DNA of 64,000 nucleotides, taken from assembly GCA_964016885.1 (NCBI GenBank), contig OZ024742.1, positions 365,455,877 to 365,519,876 of the forward strand. The letters run 5' to 3'. Made by a program: the position numbers and the translations under genes. Of this stretch, positions 1 to 12,918 are shown one piece after another. Source of the stretch: Eledone cirrhosa. Its lineage: Eukaryota; Mollusca; Cephalopoda; Octopoda; Eledonidae. Within the stretch, counting starts at the first letter, position 1. Each line of letters begins with the position of its first letter. The notes under the pieces were generated by a model. The model saw nothing but the letters and a program-made list of their open reading frames with translations, made no database searches and was not told the DNA's origin.

Positions 1-738
1 ACCCCAGCTGTGATACAACTAGATAATTCCCGCTCTCTTCGGTGGTATCATCCTATCTCCAGCTTGTCAATAAATAATTGGGGAAATTACAAATTCACAT
101 AACATTACAACATTTCAAATGTTAGTCCTGTTATCATCGCTAGTCATGTCTCGTGGTTAATTCGATTAGTGAATTAGTGAATATCTATGAGGCGTTCTCT
201 CTCTATCTGACGACCTAGCTCACATGTATACATGCCTGTCGAATGTGGCTATAGTTTAATCCATGTTACACACGCGCACACACTATATATCCCACCACCA
301 CCCCACTCGTGAACCTAATACCAACACTGTTTCTACTGAACTCTTTGTTATTGTTTTTGTTTTTTTGCTTTTGACTTATATATATATATGTGTGTGCGTG
401 TGTGTGTGTATGTGTGTGTATGTGTGTGTATGTGGGTGTGTGTAAGCATGACCTTTATTGCTCCGATCATTCTACAAACACAGTAAACCTAACACCAGTC
501 TCTACTCCCGATTCCTGCTAAATCAAACCGTACTCATCCTCCAAATTATCTAATCAGACGTGGACCCCCACCTCCCAAACTCGGCATATGTAACCACAAC
601 AGCTGTCAAAGGGAGATGACTTTGTTTCCACTAACAGGAGAATCTAAACTTTATACATGGGTAGAGTGAAATATATTCAAGTACAGTTGTGGAGGTATAA
701 GGGTGATCGAGGATCAACACTTTCATGTTTAACTGCAG
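1..738. other. non-genic flank with a short (TG)n tract
   Basis: No supported gene. A (TA)n/(TG)n microsatellite occupies about 377-442 and a reading frame across it only translates the dinucleotide repeat. The remainder is ordinary AT-rich sequence in which I recognise nothing. Confidence 0.7.
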
Positions 739-828
739 CTAAACACGAAGTGTCCCCTAAAAATGTATACACAAAATTATTAAAATGATGTTGAAGTGTG
801 TATACATTTTGGCGGACACCCTGTGTAT
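739..828. mobile_element. MITE-like terminal inverted repeat pair (mariner-type look)
   Basis: Two imperfect inverted repeats of about 30 bp face each other across some 20 bp. The left reads AAGTGTCCCCTAAAAATGTA and continues TACACA. The right reads, on the minus strand, CAGGGTGTCCGCCAAAATGT and continues ATACACAC. TA dinucleotides flank both ends. The GGTGTCC...ATGTATAC style of end is typical of Tc1/mariner TIRs. There is no transposase, so this would be a minimal non-autonomous copy or two abutted ends. Confidence 0.4.
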
Positions 829-3489
829 ATATTAGTATTAAGAATCTAGGAGAGCTGGACGCCAGAAGATCTTCAAGGAAGAAAATCCTTCACGCAGGTG
901 TTAAGACCCTTACTTGTTATACTCTAAGGGGACTGGGCCACATCCAGGTCATGACTCCTGTGTGACTTTCTGCTGACATATTTTAATCACTTGGATATCG
1001 GAGACCTATTTTGCATTTACACCGTATGGAGATTTTGTTGACAAGGTCTAGCTGGGATTGCCTAAGTTTAAAGTATAGACAAGTATCGTTGGTAGTGATG
1101 GTAGCAGTGAGACGTCAACAGTGTCATAACGTTGGTAGTAATGGTAGGAGTGAGACGTCAACTGTGTCATAACGTTGGTAGTGATGGTAGCAGTGAGATG
1201 TCAACAGTGTCATAACGTTGGTAGTAATGGTAGGAGACGTCAACAGTGTCATAACGTTGGTAGTGATGGTAGCAGTGAGACGTCAACAGTGTCATAACGT
1301 TGGTAGTGATGGTAGGAGTGAGACGTCAACAGTGTCATAACGTTGGTAGTGATGGTAGGAGTGAGACGTCAGCAGTGTCATAACGTTGGTAGTGATGATA
1401 ACAGTGAGACGTCAACAGTGTCATAACGTTGGTTGTGATGGTAGGAGTGAGACGTCAACAGTGTCATAACGTTGGTAGTGATGGTAACAGTGAGACATCA
1501 ACAGTGTCATAATGTTGGTAGTAATGGTAGGAGTCAGACGTAAACAATGTCATAACGTTGGTAGTGATGGTAGGAGTGAGACGTCAACAGTGTCATAACG
1601 TTGGTAGTGATGATAACAGTGAGACGTCAACAGTGTCATAACGTTGGTTGTGATGGTAGGAGTGAGACGTCAACAGTGTCATAACGTTGGTAGTGATGGT
1701 AGCAGTGAGACGTCAACAGTGTCATAACGTTGGTAGTGATGGTAGGAGTGAGACGTCAACAGTGTCATAACGTTGGTAGTGCTGGTAGCAGTGAGACGTC
1801 AACAGTGTCATAACGTTGGTAGTGATGGTAGCAGTGAGACGTCAACAGTGTCATAACGTTTGTAGTGCTTGTAGCAGTGAGACGTCAACAGTGTCATAAC
1901 GTTGGTAGTGATGGTAGGAGTGAGACGTCAACAGTGTCATAACGTTGGTAGTGATGGTAGGAGTGAGACGTCAACAGTGTCATAACGTTGGTAGTGATGG
2001 TAGGAGTGAGACGTCAACAGTGTCATAACGTTGATAGTGATGGTAGGAGTGAGACGTCAACAGTGTCATAACGTTGGTAGTAATGGTAGGAGACGTCAAC
2101 AGTGTCATAACGTTGGTAGTGATGGTAGGAGTGAGACGTCAACAGTGTCATAACGTTGGTAGTAATGGTAGGAGACGTCAACAGTGTCATAACGTTGGTA
2201 GTGATGGTAGCAGTGAGACGTCAACAGTGTCATAACGTTGGTAGTGATGGTAGGAGTGAGACGTCAACAGTGTCATAACGTTGGTAGTGATGGTAGGAGT
2301 GAGACGTCAACAGTGTCATAACGTTGGTAGTGATGATAACAGTGAGACGTCAACAGTGTCATAACGTTTGTAGTGCTTGTAGCAGTGAGACGTCAACAGT
2401 GTCATAACGTTGGTAGTGATGGTAGGAGTGAGACGTCAACAGTGTCATAACGTTGGTAGTGATGGTAGGAGTGAGACGTCAACAGTGTCATAACGTTGGT
2501 AGTGATGGTAGGAGTGAGACGTCAACAGTGTCAAAACGTTGATAGTGATGGTAGGAGTGAGACGTCAACAGTGTCATAACGTTGGTAGTAATGGTAGGAG
2601 ACGTCAACAGTGTCATAACGTTGGTAGTGATGGTAGCAGTGAGACGTCAACAGTGTCATAACGTTGGTAGTAATGGTAGGAGACGTCAACAGTGTAATAA
2701 CGTTGGTAGTGATGGTAGCAGTGAGACGTCAACAGTGTCATAACGTTGGTAGTGATGGTAGGAGTGAGACGTCAACAGTGTCATAACGTTGGTAGTGCTG
2801 GTAGGAGTGAGACGTCAACAGTGTCATAACGTTGGTAGTGATGATAACAGTGAGACGTCAACAGTGTCATAACGTTGGTTGTGATGGTAGGAGTGAGACG
2901 TCAACAGTGTCATAACGTTGGTAGTGATGGTAACAGTGAGACATCAACAGTGTCATAATGTTGGTAGTAATGGTAGGAGTCAGACGTAAACAATGTCATA
3001 ACGTTGGTAGTGATGGTAGGAGTGAGACGTCAACAGTGTCATAACGTTGGTAGTGATGATAACAGTGAGACGTCAACAGTGTCATAACGTTGGTTGTGAT
3101 GGTAGGAGTGAGACGTCAACAGTGTCATAACGTTGGTAGTGATGGTAGCAGTGAGACGTCAACAGTGTCATAACGTTGGTAGTGATGGTAGGAGTGAGAC
3201 GTCAACAGTGTCATAACGTTGGTAGTAATGGTAGGAATCAGACGTCAACAGTGTCTTAACTTTGGTAGTGATGGTAGGAGTCAGATGTCAACAGTGTCAT
3301 AACGTTGGTAGTGATGGTAGGAGTGATACGTCTACAGTGTCATAACGTTTGTAGTGATGGTAACAGTGAGACGTCAACAGTGTAATAACGTTGGTAGTGA
3401 TGGTAGCAGTGAGACGTCAACAGTGTCATAACGTTGGTAGTGATGGTAGCAGTGAGACGTCAACAGTGTCATAACGTTGGTAGTGATGG

Positions 3490-6400
3490 TAGGAGTGAGA
3501 CGTCAACAGTGTCATAACGTTGGTAGTGATGGTAGCAGTGAGACGTCAACAGTGTCATAACGTTGGTAGTGATGGTAGCAGTGGGATGTCAACAGTGTCA
3601 TAACGTTTGTAGTGCTTGTAGCAGTGAGACGTCAACAGTGTCATAACGTTGGTAGTGATGGTAGGAGTGAGACGTCAACAGTGTCATAACGTTGGTAGTG
3701 ATGGTAGGAGTGAGACGTCAACAGTGTCATAACGTTGGTAGTGATGGTAGGAGTGAGACGTCAACAGTGTCATAACGTTGATAGTGATGGTAGGAGTGAG
3801 ACGTCAACAGTGTCATAACGTTGGTAGTAATGGTAGGAGACGTCAACAGTGTCATAACGTTGGTAGTGATGGTAGGAGTGAGACGTCAACAGTGTCATAA
3901 CGTTGGTAGTAATGGTAGGAGACGTCAACAGTGTCATAACGTTGGTAGTGATGGTAGCAGTGAGACGTCAACAGTGTCATAACGTTGGTAGTGATGGTAG
4001 GAGTGAGACGTCAACAGTGTCATAACGTTGGTAGTGATGGTAGGAGTGAGACGTCAACAGTGTCATAACGTTTGTAGTGATGATAACAGTGAGACGTCAA
4101 CAGTGTCATAACGTTTGTAGTGCTTGTAGCAGTGAGACGTCAACAGTGTCATAACGTTGGTAGTGATGGTAGGAGTGAGACGTCAACAGTGTCATAACGT
4201 TGGTAGTGATGGTAGGAGTGAGACGTCAACAGTGTCATAACGTTGGTAGTGATGGTAGGAGTGAGACGTCAACAGTGTCATAACGTTGATAGTGATGGTA
4301 GGAGTGAGACGTCAACAGTGTCATAACGTTGGTAGTAATGGTAGGAGACGTCAACAGTGTCATAACGTTGGTAGTGATGGTAGCAGTGAGACGTCAACAG
4401 TGTCATAACGTTGGTAGTAATGGTAGGAGACGTCAACAGTGTCATAACGTTGGTAGTGATGGTAGCAGTGAGACGTCAACAGTGTCATAACGTTGGTAGT
4501 GATGGTAGGAGTGAGACGTCAACAGTGTCATAACGTTGGTAGTGATGGTAGGAGTGAGACGTCAACAGTGTCATAACGTTGGTAGTGATGATAACAGTGA
4601 GACGTCAACAGTGTCATAACGTTGGTTGTGATGGTAGGAGTGAGACGTCAACAGTGTCATAACGTTGGTAGTGATGGTAACAGTGAGACATCAACAGTGT
4701 CATAATGTTGGTAGTAATGGTAGGAGTCAGACGTAAACAGTGTCATAACGTTGGTAGTGATGGTAGGAGTGAGACGTCAACAGTGTCATAACGTTGGTAG
4801 TGATGATAACAGTGAGACGTCAACAGTGTCATAACGTTGGTTGTGATGGCAGGAGTGAGACGTCAACAGTGTCATAACGTTGGTAGTGATGGTAGCAGTG
4901 AGACGTCAACAGTGTCATAACGTTGATAGTGATGGTAGGAGTGAGACGTCAACAGTGTCATAACGTTGGTAGTAATGGTAGGAGACGTCAACAGTGTCAT
5001 AACGTTGGTAGTGATGGTAGGAGTGAGACGTCAACAGTGTCATAACGTTGGTAGTAATGGTAGGAGACGTCAACAGTGTCATAACGTTGGTAGTGATGGT
5101 AGCAGTGAGACGTCAACAGTGTCATAACGTTGGTAGTGATGGTAGGAGTGAGACGTCAACAGTGTCATAACGTTGGTAGTGATGGTAGGAGTGAGACGTC
5201 AACAGTGTCATAACGTTGGTAGTGATGATAACAGTGAGACGTCAACAGTGTCATAACGTTGGTTGTGATGGTAGGAGTGAGACGTCAACAGTGTCATAAC
5301 GTTGGTAGTGATGGTAGGAGTGAGACGTCAACAGTGTCATAACGTTGGTAGTGATGGTAGGAGTGAGACGTCAACAGTGTCATAACGTTGGTAGTGATGG
5401 TAGGAGTGAGACGTCAACAGTGTCATAACGTTGATAGTGATGGTAGGAGTGAGACGTCAACAGTGTCATAACGTTGGTAGTAATGGTAGGAGACGTCAAC
5501 AGTGTCATAACGTTGGTAGTGATGGTAGCAGTGAGACGTCAACAGTGTCATAACGTTGGTAGTAATGGTAGGAGACGTCAACAGTGTCATAACGTTGGTA
5601 GTGATGGTAGCAGTGAGACGTCAACAGTGTCATAACGTTGGTAGTGATGGTAGGAGTGAGACGTCAACAGTGTCATAACGTTGGTAGTGATGGTAGGAGT
5701 GAGACGTCAACAGTGTCATAACGTTGGTAGTGATGATAACAGTGAGACGTCAACAGTGTCATAACGTTGGTTGTGATGGTAGGAGTGAGACGTCAACAGT
5801 GTCATAACGTTGGTAGTGATGATAACAGTGAGACATCAACAGTGTCATAATGTTGGTAGTAATGGTAGGAGTCAGACGTAAACAGTGTCATAACGTTGGT
5901 AGTGATGGTAGGAGTGAGACGTCAACAGTGTCATAACGTTGGTAGTGATGATAACAGTGAGACGTCAACAGTGTCATAACGTTGGTTGTGATGGTAGGAG
6001 TGAGACGTCAACAGTGTCATAACGTTGGTAGTGATGGTAGCAGTGAGACGTTTAACAGTGTCATAACGTTGGTAGTGATGGTAGGAGTGAGACGTCAACA
6101 GTGTCATAACGTTGGTAGTAATGGTAGGAGTCAGACGTCAACAGTGTCTTAACTTTGGTAGTGATGGTAGGAGTCAGATGTCAACAGTGTCATAACGTTG
6201 GTAGTGATGGTAGCAGTGAGACGTCAACAGTGTCATAACGTTTGTAGTGATGGTAACAGTGAGACGTCAACAGTGTAATAACGTTGGTAGTGATGGTAGC
6301 AGTGAGACGTCAACAGTGTCATAACGTTGGTAGTGATGGTAGCAGTGAGATGTCAACAGTGTCATAACGTTGGTAGTGATGGTAGGAGTGAGACGTCAAC

Positions 6401-9400
6401 AGTGTCATAACGTTGGTAGTGATGGTAGCAGTGAGACGTCAACAGTGTCATAACGTTGGTAGTGATGGTAGCAGTGAGACGTCAACAGTGTCATAACGTT
6501 TGTAGTGCTTGTAGCAGTGAGACGTCAACAGTGTCATAACGTTGGTAGTGATGGTAGGAGTGAGACGTCAACAGTGTCATAACGTTGGTAGTGATGGTAG
6601 GAGTGAGACGTCAACAGTGTCATAACGTTGGTAGTGATGGTAGGAGTGAGACGTCAACAGTGTCATAACGTTGGTAGTGATGGTAGCAGTGAGACGTCAA
6701 CAGTGTCATAACGTTGGTAGTGATGGTAGCAGTGGGATGTCAACAGTGTCATAACGTTTGTAGTGCTTGTAGCAGTGAGACGTCAACAGTGTCATAACGT
6801 TGGTAGTGATGGTAGGAGTGAGACGTCAACAGTGTCATAACGTTGGTAGTGATGGTAGGAGTGAGACGTCAACAGTGTCATAACGTTGGTAGTGATGGTA
6901 GGAGTGAGACGTCAACAGTGTCATAACGTTGATAGTGATGGTAGGAGTGAGACGTCAACAGTGTCATAACGTTGGTAGTAATGGTAGGAGACGTCAACAG
7001 TGTCATAACGTTGGTAGTGATGGTAGGAGTGAGACGTCAACAGTGTCATAACGTTGGTAGTAATGGTAGGAGACGTCAACAGTGTCATAACGTTGGTAGT
7101 GATGGTAGCAGTGAGACGTCAACAGTGTCATAACGTTGGTAGTGATGGTAGGAGTGAGACGTCAACAGTGTCATAACGTTGGTAGTGATGGTAGGAGTGA
7201 GACGTCAACAGTGTCATAACGTTTGTAGTGATGATAACAGTGAGACGTCAACAGTGTCATAACGTTTGTAGTGCTTGTAGCAGTGAGACGTCAACAGTGT
7301 CATAACGTTGGTAGTGATGGTAGGAGTGAGACGTCAACAGTGTCATAACGTTGGTAGTGATGGTAGGAGTGAGACGTCAACAGTGTCATAACGTTGGTAG
7401 TGATGGTAGGAGTGAGACGTCAACAGTGTCATAACGTTGATAGTGATGGTAGGAGTGAGACGTCAACAGTGTCATAACGTTGGTAGTAATGGTAGGAGAC
7501 GTCAACAGTGTCATAACGTTGGTAGTGATGGTAGCAGTGAGACGTCAACAGTGTCATAACGTTGGTAGTGATGGTAGGAGACGTCAACAGTGTCATAACG
7601 TTGGTAGTGATGGTAGCAGTGAGACGTCAACAGTGTCATAACGTTGGTAGTGATGGTAGGAGTGAGACGTCAACAGTGTCATAACGTTGGTAGTGATGGT
7701 AGGAGTGAGACGTCAACAGTGTCATAACGTTGGTAGTGACGATAACAGTGAGACGTCAACAGTGTCATAACGTTGGTTGTGATGGTAGGAGTGAGACGTC
7801 AACAGTGTCATAACGTTGGTAGTGATGGTAACAGTGAGACATCAACAGTGTCATAATGTTGGTAGTAATGGTAGGAGTCAGACGTAAACAGTGTCATAAC
7901 GTTGGTAGTGATGGTAGGAGTGAGACGTCAACAGTGTCATAACGTTGGTAGTGATGATAACAGTGAGACGTCAACAGTGTCATAACGTTGGTTGTGATGG
8001 CAGGAGTGAGACGTCAACAGTGTCATAACGTTGGTAGTGATGGTAGCAGTGAGACGTCAACAGTGTCATAACGTTGATAGTGATGGTAGGAGTGAGACGT
8101 CAACAGTGTCATAACGTTGGTAGTAATGGTAGGAGACGTCAACAGTGTCATAACGTTGGTAGTGATGGTAGGAGTGAGACGTCAACAGTGTCATAACGTT
8201 GGTAGTAATGGTAGGAGACGTCAACAGTGTCATAACGTTGGTAGTGATGGTAGCAGTGAGACGTCAACAGTGTCATAACGTTGGTAGTGATGGTAGGAGT
8301 GAGACGTCAACAGTGTCATAACGTTGGTAGTGATGGTAGGAGTGAGACGTCAACAGTGTCATAACGTTGGTAGTGATGATAACAGTGAGACGTCAACAGT
8401 GTCATAACGTTGGTTGTGATGGTAGGAGTGAGACGTCAACAGTGTCATAACGTTGGTAGTGATGGTAGGAGTGAGACGTCAACAGTGTCATAACGTTGGT
8501 AGTGATGGTAGGAGTGAGACGTCAACAGTGTCATAACGTTGGTAGTGATGGTAGGAGTGAGACGTCAACAGTGTCATAACGTTGATAGTGATGGTAGGAG
8601 TGAGACGTCAACAGTGTCATAACGTTGGTAGTAATGGTAGGAGACGTCAACAGTGTCATAACGTTGGTAGTGATGGTAGCAGTGAGACGTCAACAGTGTC
8701 ATAACGTTGGTAGTAATGGTAGGAGACGTCAACAGTGTCATAACGTTGGTAGTGATGGTAGCAGTGAGACGTCAACAGTGTCATAACGTTGGTAGTGATG
8801 GTAGGAGTGAGACGTCAACAGTGTCATAACGTTGGTAGTGATGGTAGGAGTGAGACGTCAACAGTGTCATAACGTTGGTAGTGATGATAACAGTGAGACG
8901 TCAACAGTGTCATAACGTTGGTTGTGATGGTAGGAGTGAGACGTCAACAGTGTCATAACGTTGGTAGTGATGATAACAGTGAGACATCAACAGTGTCATA
9001 ATGTTGGTAGTAATGGTAGGAGTCAGACGTAAACAGTGTCATAACGTTGGTAGTGATGGTAGGAGTGAGACGTCAACAGTGTCATAACGTTGGTAGTGAT
9101 GATAACAGTGAGACGTCAACAGTGTCATAACGTTGGTTGTGATGGTAGGAGTGAGACGTCAACAGTGTCATAACGTTGGTAGTGATGGTAGCAGTGAGAC
9201 GTTTAACAGTGTCATAACGTTGGTAGTGATGGTAGGAGTGAGACGTCAACAGTGTCATAACGTTGGTAGTAATGGTAGGAGTCAGACGTCAACAGTGTCT
9301 TAACTTTGGTAGTGATGGTAGGAGTCAGATGTCAACAGTGTCATAACGTTGGTAGTGATGGTAGCAGTGAGACGTCAACAGTGTCATAACGTTTGTAGTG

Positions 9401-9740
9401 ATGGTAACAGTGAGACGTCAACAGTGTAATAACGTTGGTAGTGATGGTAGCAGTGAGACGTCAACAGTGTCATAACGTTGGTAGTGATGGTAGCAGTGAG
9501 ATGTCAACAGTGTCATAACGTTGGTAGTGATGGTAGGAGTGAGACGTCAACAGTGTCATAACGTTGGTAGTGATGGTAGCAGTGAGACGTCAACAGTGTC
9601 ATAACGTTGGTAGTGATGGTAGCAGTGAGACGTCAACAGTGTCATAACGTTTGTAGTGCTTGTAGCAGTGAGACGTCAACAGTGTCATAACGTTGGTAGT
9701 GATGGTAGGAGTGAGACGTCAACAGTGTCATAACGTTGGT
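3490..9740. repeat. 3,151-bp higher-order duplication inside the minisatellite
   Basis: Rare variants recur at a fixed offset of 3,151 bp: GTGGGATG (3583 and 6734), GACGTTTAACAG (near 6049 and 9200) and GTGATGGCAGG (near 4843 and 7994). About 3490-6590 therefore matches 6641-9740 nearly unit for unit. A few private changes exist, for example GTGACGATAACAG near 7737 and a TAATGG to TGATGG change near 7570. Confidence 0.85.
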
Positions 9741-12700
9741 TGTGATGGTAGGAGTGAGACGTCAACAGTGTCATAACGTTGGTAGTGATGGTAGCAGTGA
9801 GACGTCAACAGTGTCATAACGTTGGTAGTGATGGTAGGAGTGAGACGTCAACAGTGTCATAACGTTGGTAGTAATGGTAGGAGTCAGACGTCAACAGTGT
9901 CTTAACTTTGGTAGTGATGGTAGGAGTCAGATGTCAACAGTCTCATAACGTTGGTAGTGATGGTAGGAGTGAGACGTCAACAGTGTCATAACGTTGGTAG
10001 TAATGGTAGGAGACGTCAACAGTGTCATAACGTTCGTAGTGATGGTAGCAGTGAGACGTCAACAGTGTCATAACGTTGGTAGTAATGGTAGGAGACGTCA
10101 ACAGTGTCATAACGTTGGTAGTGATGGTAGCAGTGAGACGTCAACAGTGTCATAACGTTGGTAGTGATGGTAGGAGTGAGACGTCAACAGTGTCATAACG
10201 TTGGTAGTGATGGTAGGAGTGAGACGTCAACAGTGTCATAACGTTGGTAGTGATGATAACAGTGAGACGTCAACAGTGTCATAACGTTGGTTGTGATGGT
10301 AGGAGTGAGACGTCAACAGTGTCATAACGTTGGTAGTGATGGTAACAGTGAGACATCAACAGTGTCATAATGTTGGTAGTAATGGTAGGAGTCAGACGTA
10401 AACAGTGTCATAACGTTGGTAGTGATGGTAGGAGTGAGACGTCAACAGTGTCATAACGTTGGTAGTGATGATAACAGTGAGACGTCAACAGTGTCATAAC
10501 GTTGGTTGTGATGGTAGGAGTGAGACGTCAACAGTGTCATAACGTTGGTAGTGATGGTAGCAGTGAGACGTCAACAGTGTCATAACGTTGATAGTGATGG
10601 TAGGAGTGAGACGTCAACAGTGTCATAACGTTGGTAGTAATGGTAGGAGACGTCAACAGTGTCATAACGTTGGTAGTGATGGTAGGAGTGAGACGTCAAC
10701 AGTGTCATAACGTTGATAGTAATGGTAGGAGACGTCAACAGTGTCATAACGTTGTTAGTGATGGTAGCAGTGAGACGTCAACAGTGTCATAACGTTGGTA
10801 GTGATGGTAGGAGTGAGACGTCAACAGTGTCATAACGTTGGTAGTGATGGTAGGAGTGAGACGTCAACAGTGTCATAACGTTGGTAGTGATGATAACAGT
10901 GAGACGTCAACAGTGTCATAACGTTGGTTGTGATGGTAGGAGTGAGACGTCAACAGTGTCATAACGTTGGTAGTGATGGTAGGAGTGAGACGTCAACAGT
11001 GTCATAACGTTGGTAGTGATGGTAGGAGTGAGACGTCAACAGTGTCATAACGTTGGTAGTAATGGTAGGAGACGTCAACAGTGTCATAACGTTGGTAGTG
11101 ATGGTAGCAGTGAGACGTCAACAGTGTCATAACGTTGGTAGTAATGGTAGGAGACGTCAACAGTGTCATAACGTTGGTAGTGATGGTAGCAGTGAGACGT
11201 CAACAGTGTCATAACGTTTGTAGTGCTTGTAGCAGTGAGACGTCAACAGTGTCATAACGTTGGTAGTGATGGTAGGAGTGAGACGTCAACAGTGTCATAA
11301 CGTTGGTAGTGATGGTAGGAGTGAGACGTCAACAGTGTCATAACGTTGGTAGTGATGGTAGGAGTGAGACGTCAACAGTGTCATAACGTTGGTTGTGATG
11401 GTAGGAGTGAGACGTCAACAGTGTCATAACGTTGGTAGTGATGGTAACAGTGAGACATCAACAGTGTCATAATGTTGGTAGTAATGGTAGGAGTCAGACG
11501 TAAACAGTGTCATAACGTTGGTAGTGATGCTAGGAGTGAGACGTCAAGAGTGTCATAACGTTGGTAGTGATGATAACAGTGAGACGTCAACAGTGTCATA
11601 ACGTTGGTTGTGATGGTAGGAGTGAGACGTCAACAGTGTCATAACGTTGGTAGTGATGGTAGCAGTGAGACGTCAACAGTGTCATAACGTTGGTAGTGAT
11701 GGTAGGAGTGAGACGTCAACAGTGTCATAACGTTGGTAGTAATGGTAGGAGTCAGACGTCAACAGTGTCTTAACTTTGGTAGTGATGGTAGGAGTCAGAT
11801 GTCAACAGTCTCATAACGTTGGTAGTGATGGTAGGAGTGAGACGTCAACAGTGTCATAACGTTGGTAGTAATGGTAGGAGACGTCAACAGTGTCATAACG
11901 TTCGTAGTGATGGTAGCAGTGAGACGTCAACAGTGTCATAACGTTGGTAGTAATGGTAGGAGACGTAAACAGTGTCATAACGTTGGTAGTGATGGTAGCA
12001 GTGAGACGTCAACAGTGTCATAACGTTGGTAGTGATGGTAGGAGTGAGACGTCAACAGTGTCATAACGTTGGTAGTGATGGTAGGAGTGAGACGTCAACA
12101 GTGTCATAACGTTGGTAGTGATGATAACAGTGAGACGTCAACAGTGTCATAACGTTGGTTGTGATGGTAGGAGTGAGACGTCAACAGTGTCATAACGTTG
12201 GTAGTGATGGTAACAGTGAGACATCAACAGTGTCATAATGTTGGTAGTAATGGTAGGAGTCAGACGTAAACAGTGTCATAACGTTGGTAGTGATGGTAGG
12301 AGTGAGACGTCAACAGTGTCATAACGTTGGTAGTGATGATAACAGTGAGACGTCAACAGTGTCATAACGTTGGTTGTGATGGTAGGAGTGAGACGTCAAC
12401 AGTGTCATAACGTTGGTAGTGATGGTAGCAGTGAGACGTCAACAGTGTCATAACGTTGATAGTGATGGTAGGAGTGAGACGTCAACAGTGTCATAACGTT
12501 GGTAGTAATGGTAGGAGACGTCAACAGTGTCATAACGTTGGTAGTGATGGTAGGAGTGAGACGTCAACAGTGTCATAACGTTGGTAGTAATGGTAGGAGA
12601 CGTCAACAGTGTCATAACGTTGTTAGTGATGGTAGCAGTGAGACGTCAACAGTGTCATAACGTTGGTAGTGATGGTAGGAGTGAGACGTCAACAGTGTCA

Positions 12701-12918
12701 TAACGTTGGTAGTGATGGTAGGAGTGAGACGTCAACAGTGTCATAACGTTGGTAGTGATGATAACAGTGAGACGTCAACAGTGTCATAACGTTGGTTGTG
12801 ATGGTAGGAGTGAGACGTCAACAGTGTCATAACGTTGGTAGTGATGGTAGGAGTGAGACGTCAACAGTGTCATAACGTTGGTAGTGATGGTAGGAGTGAG
12901 ACGTCAACAGTGTCATAA
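9730..12918. repeat. 1,868-bp higher-order duplication inside the minisatellite
   Basis: The rare variants CAGTCTCATAACG (9938 and 11806), CGTTCGTAGTG (10031 and 11899) and GTTGTTAGTG (10751 and 12619) recur at exactly 1,868 bp. The matching blocks are about 9730-11050 and 11598-12918. A third offset of 1,446 bp links the two GTAAACAATG variants near 1541 and 2987. Confidence 0.8.
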
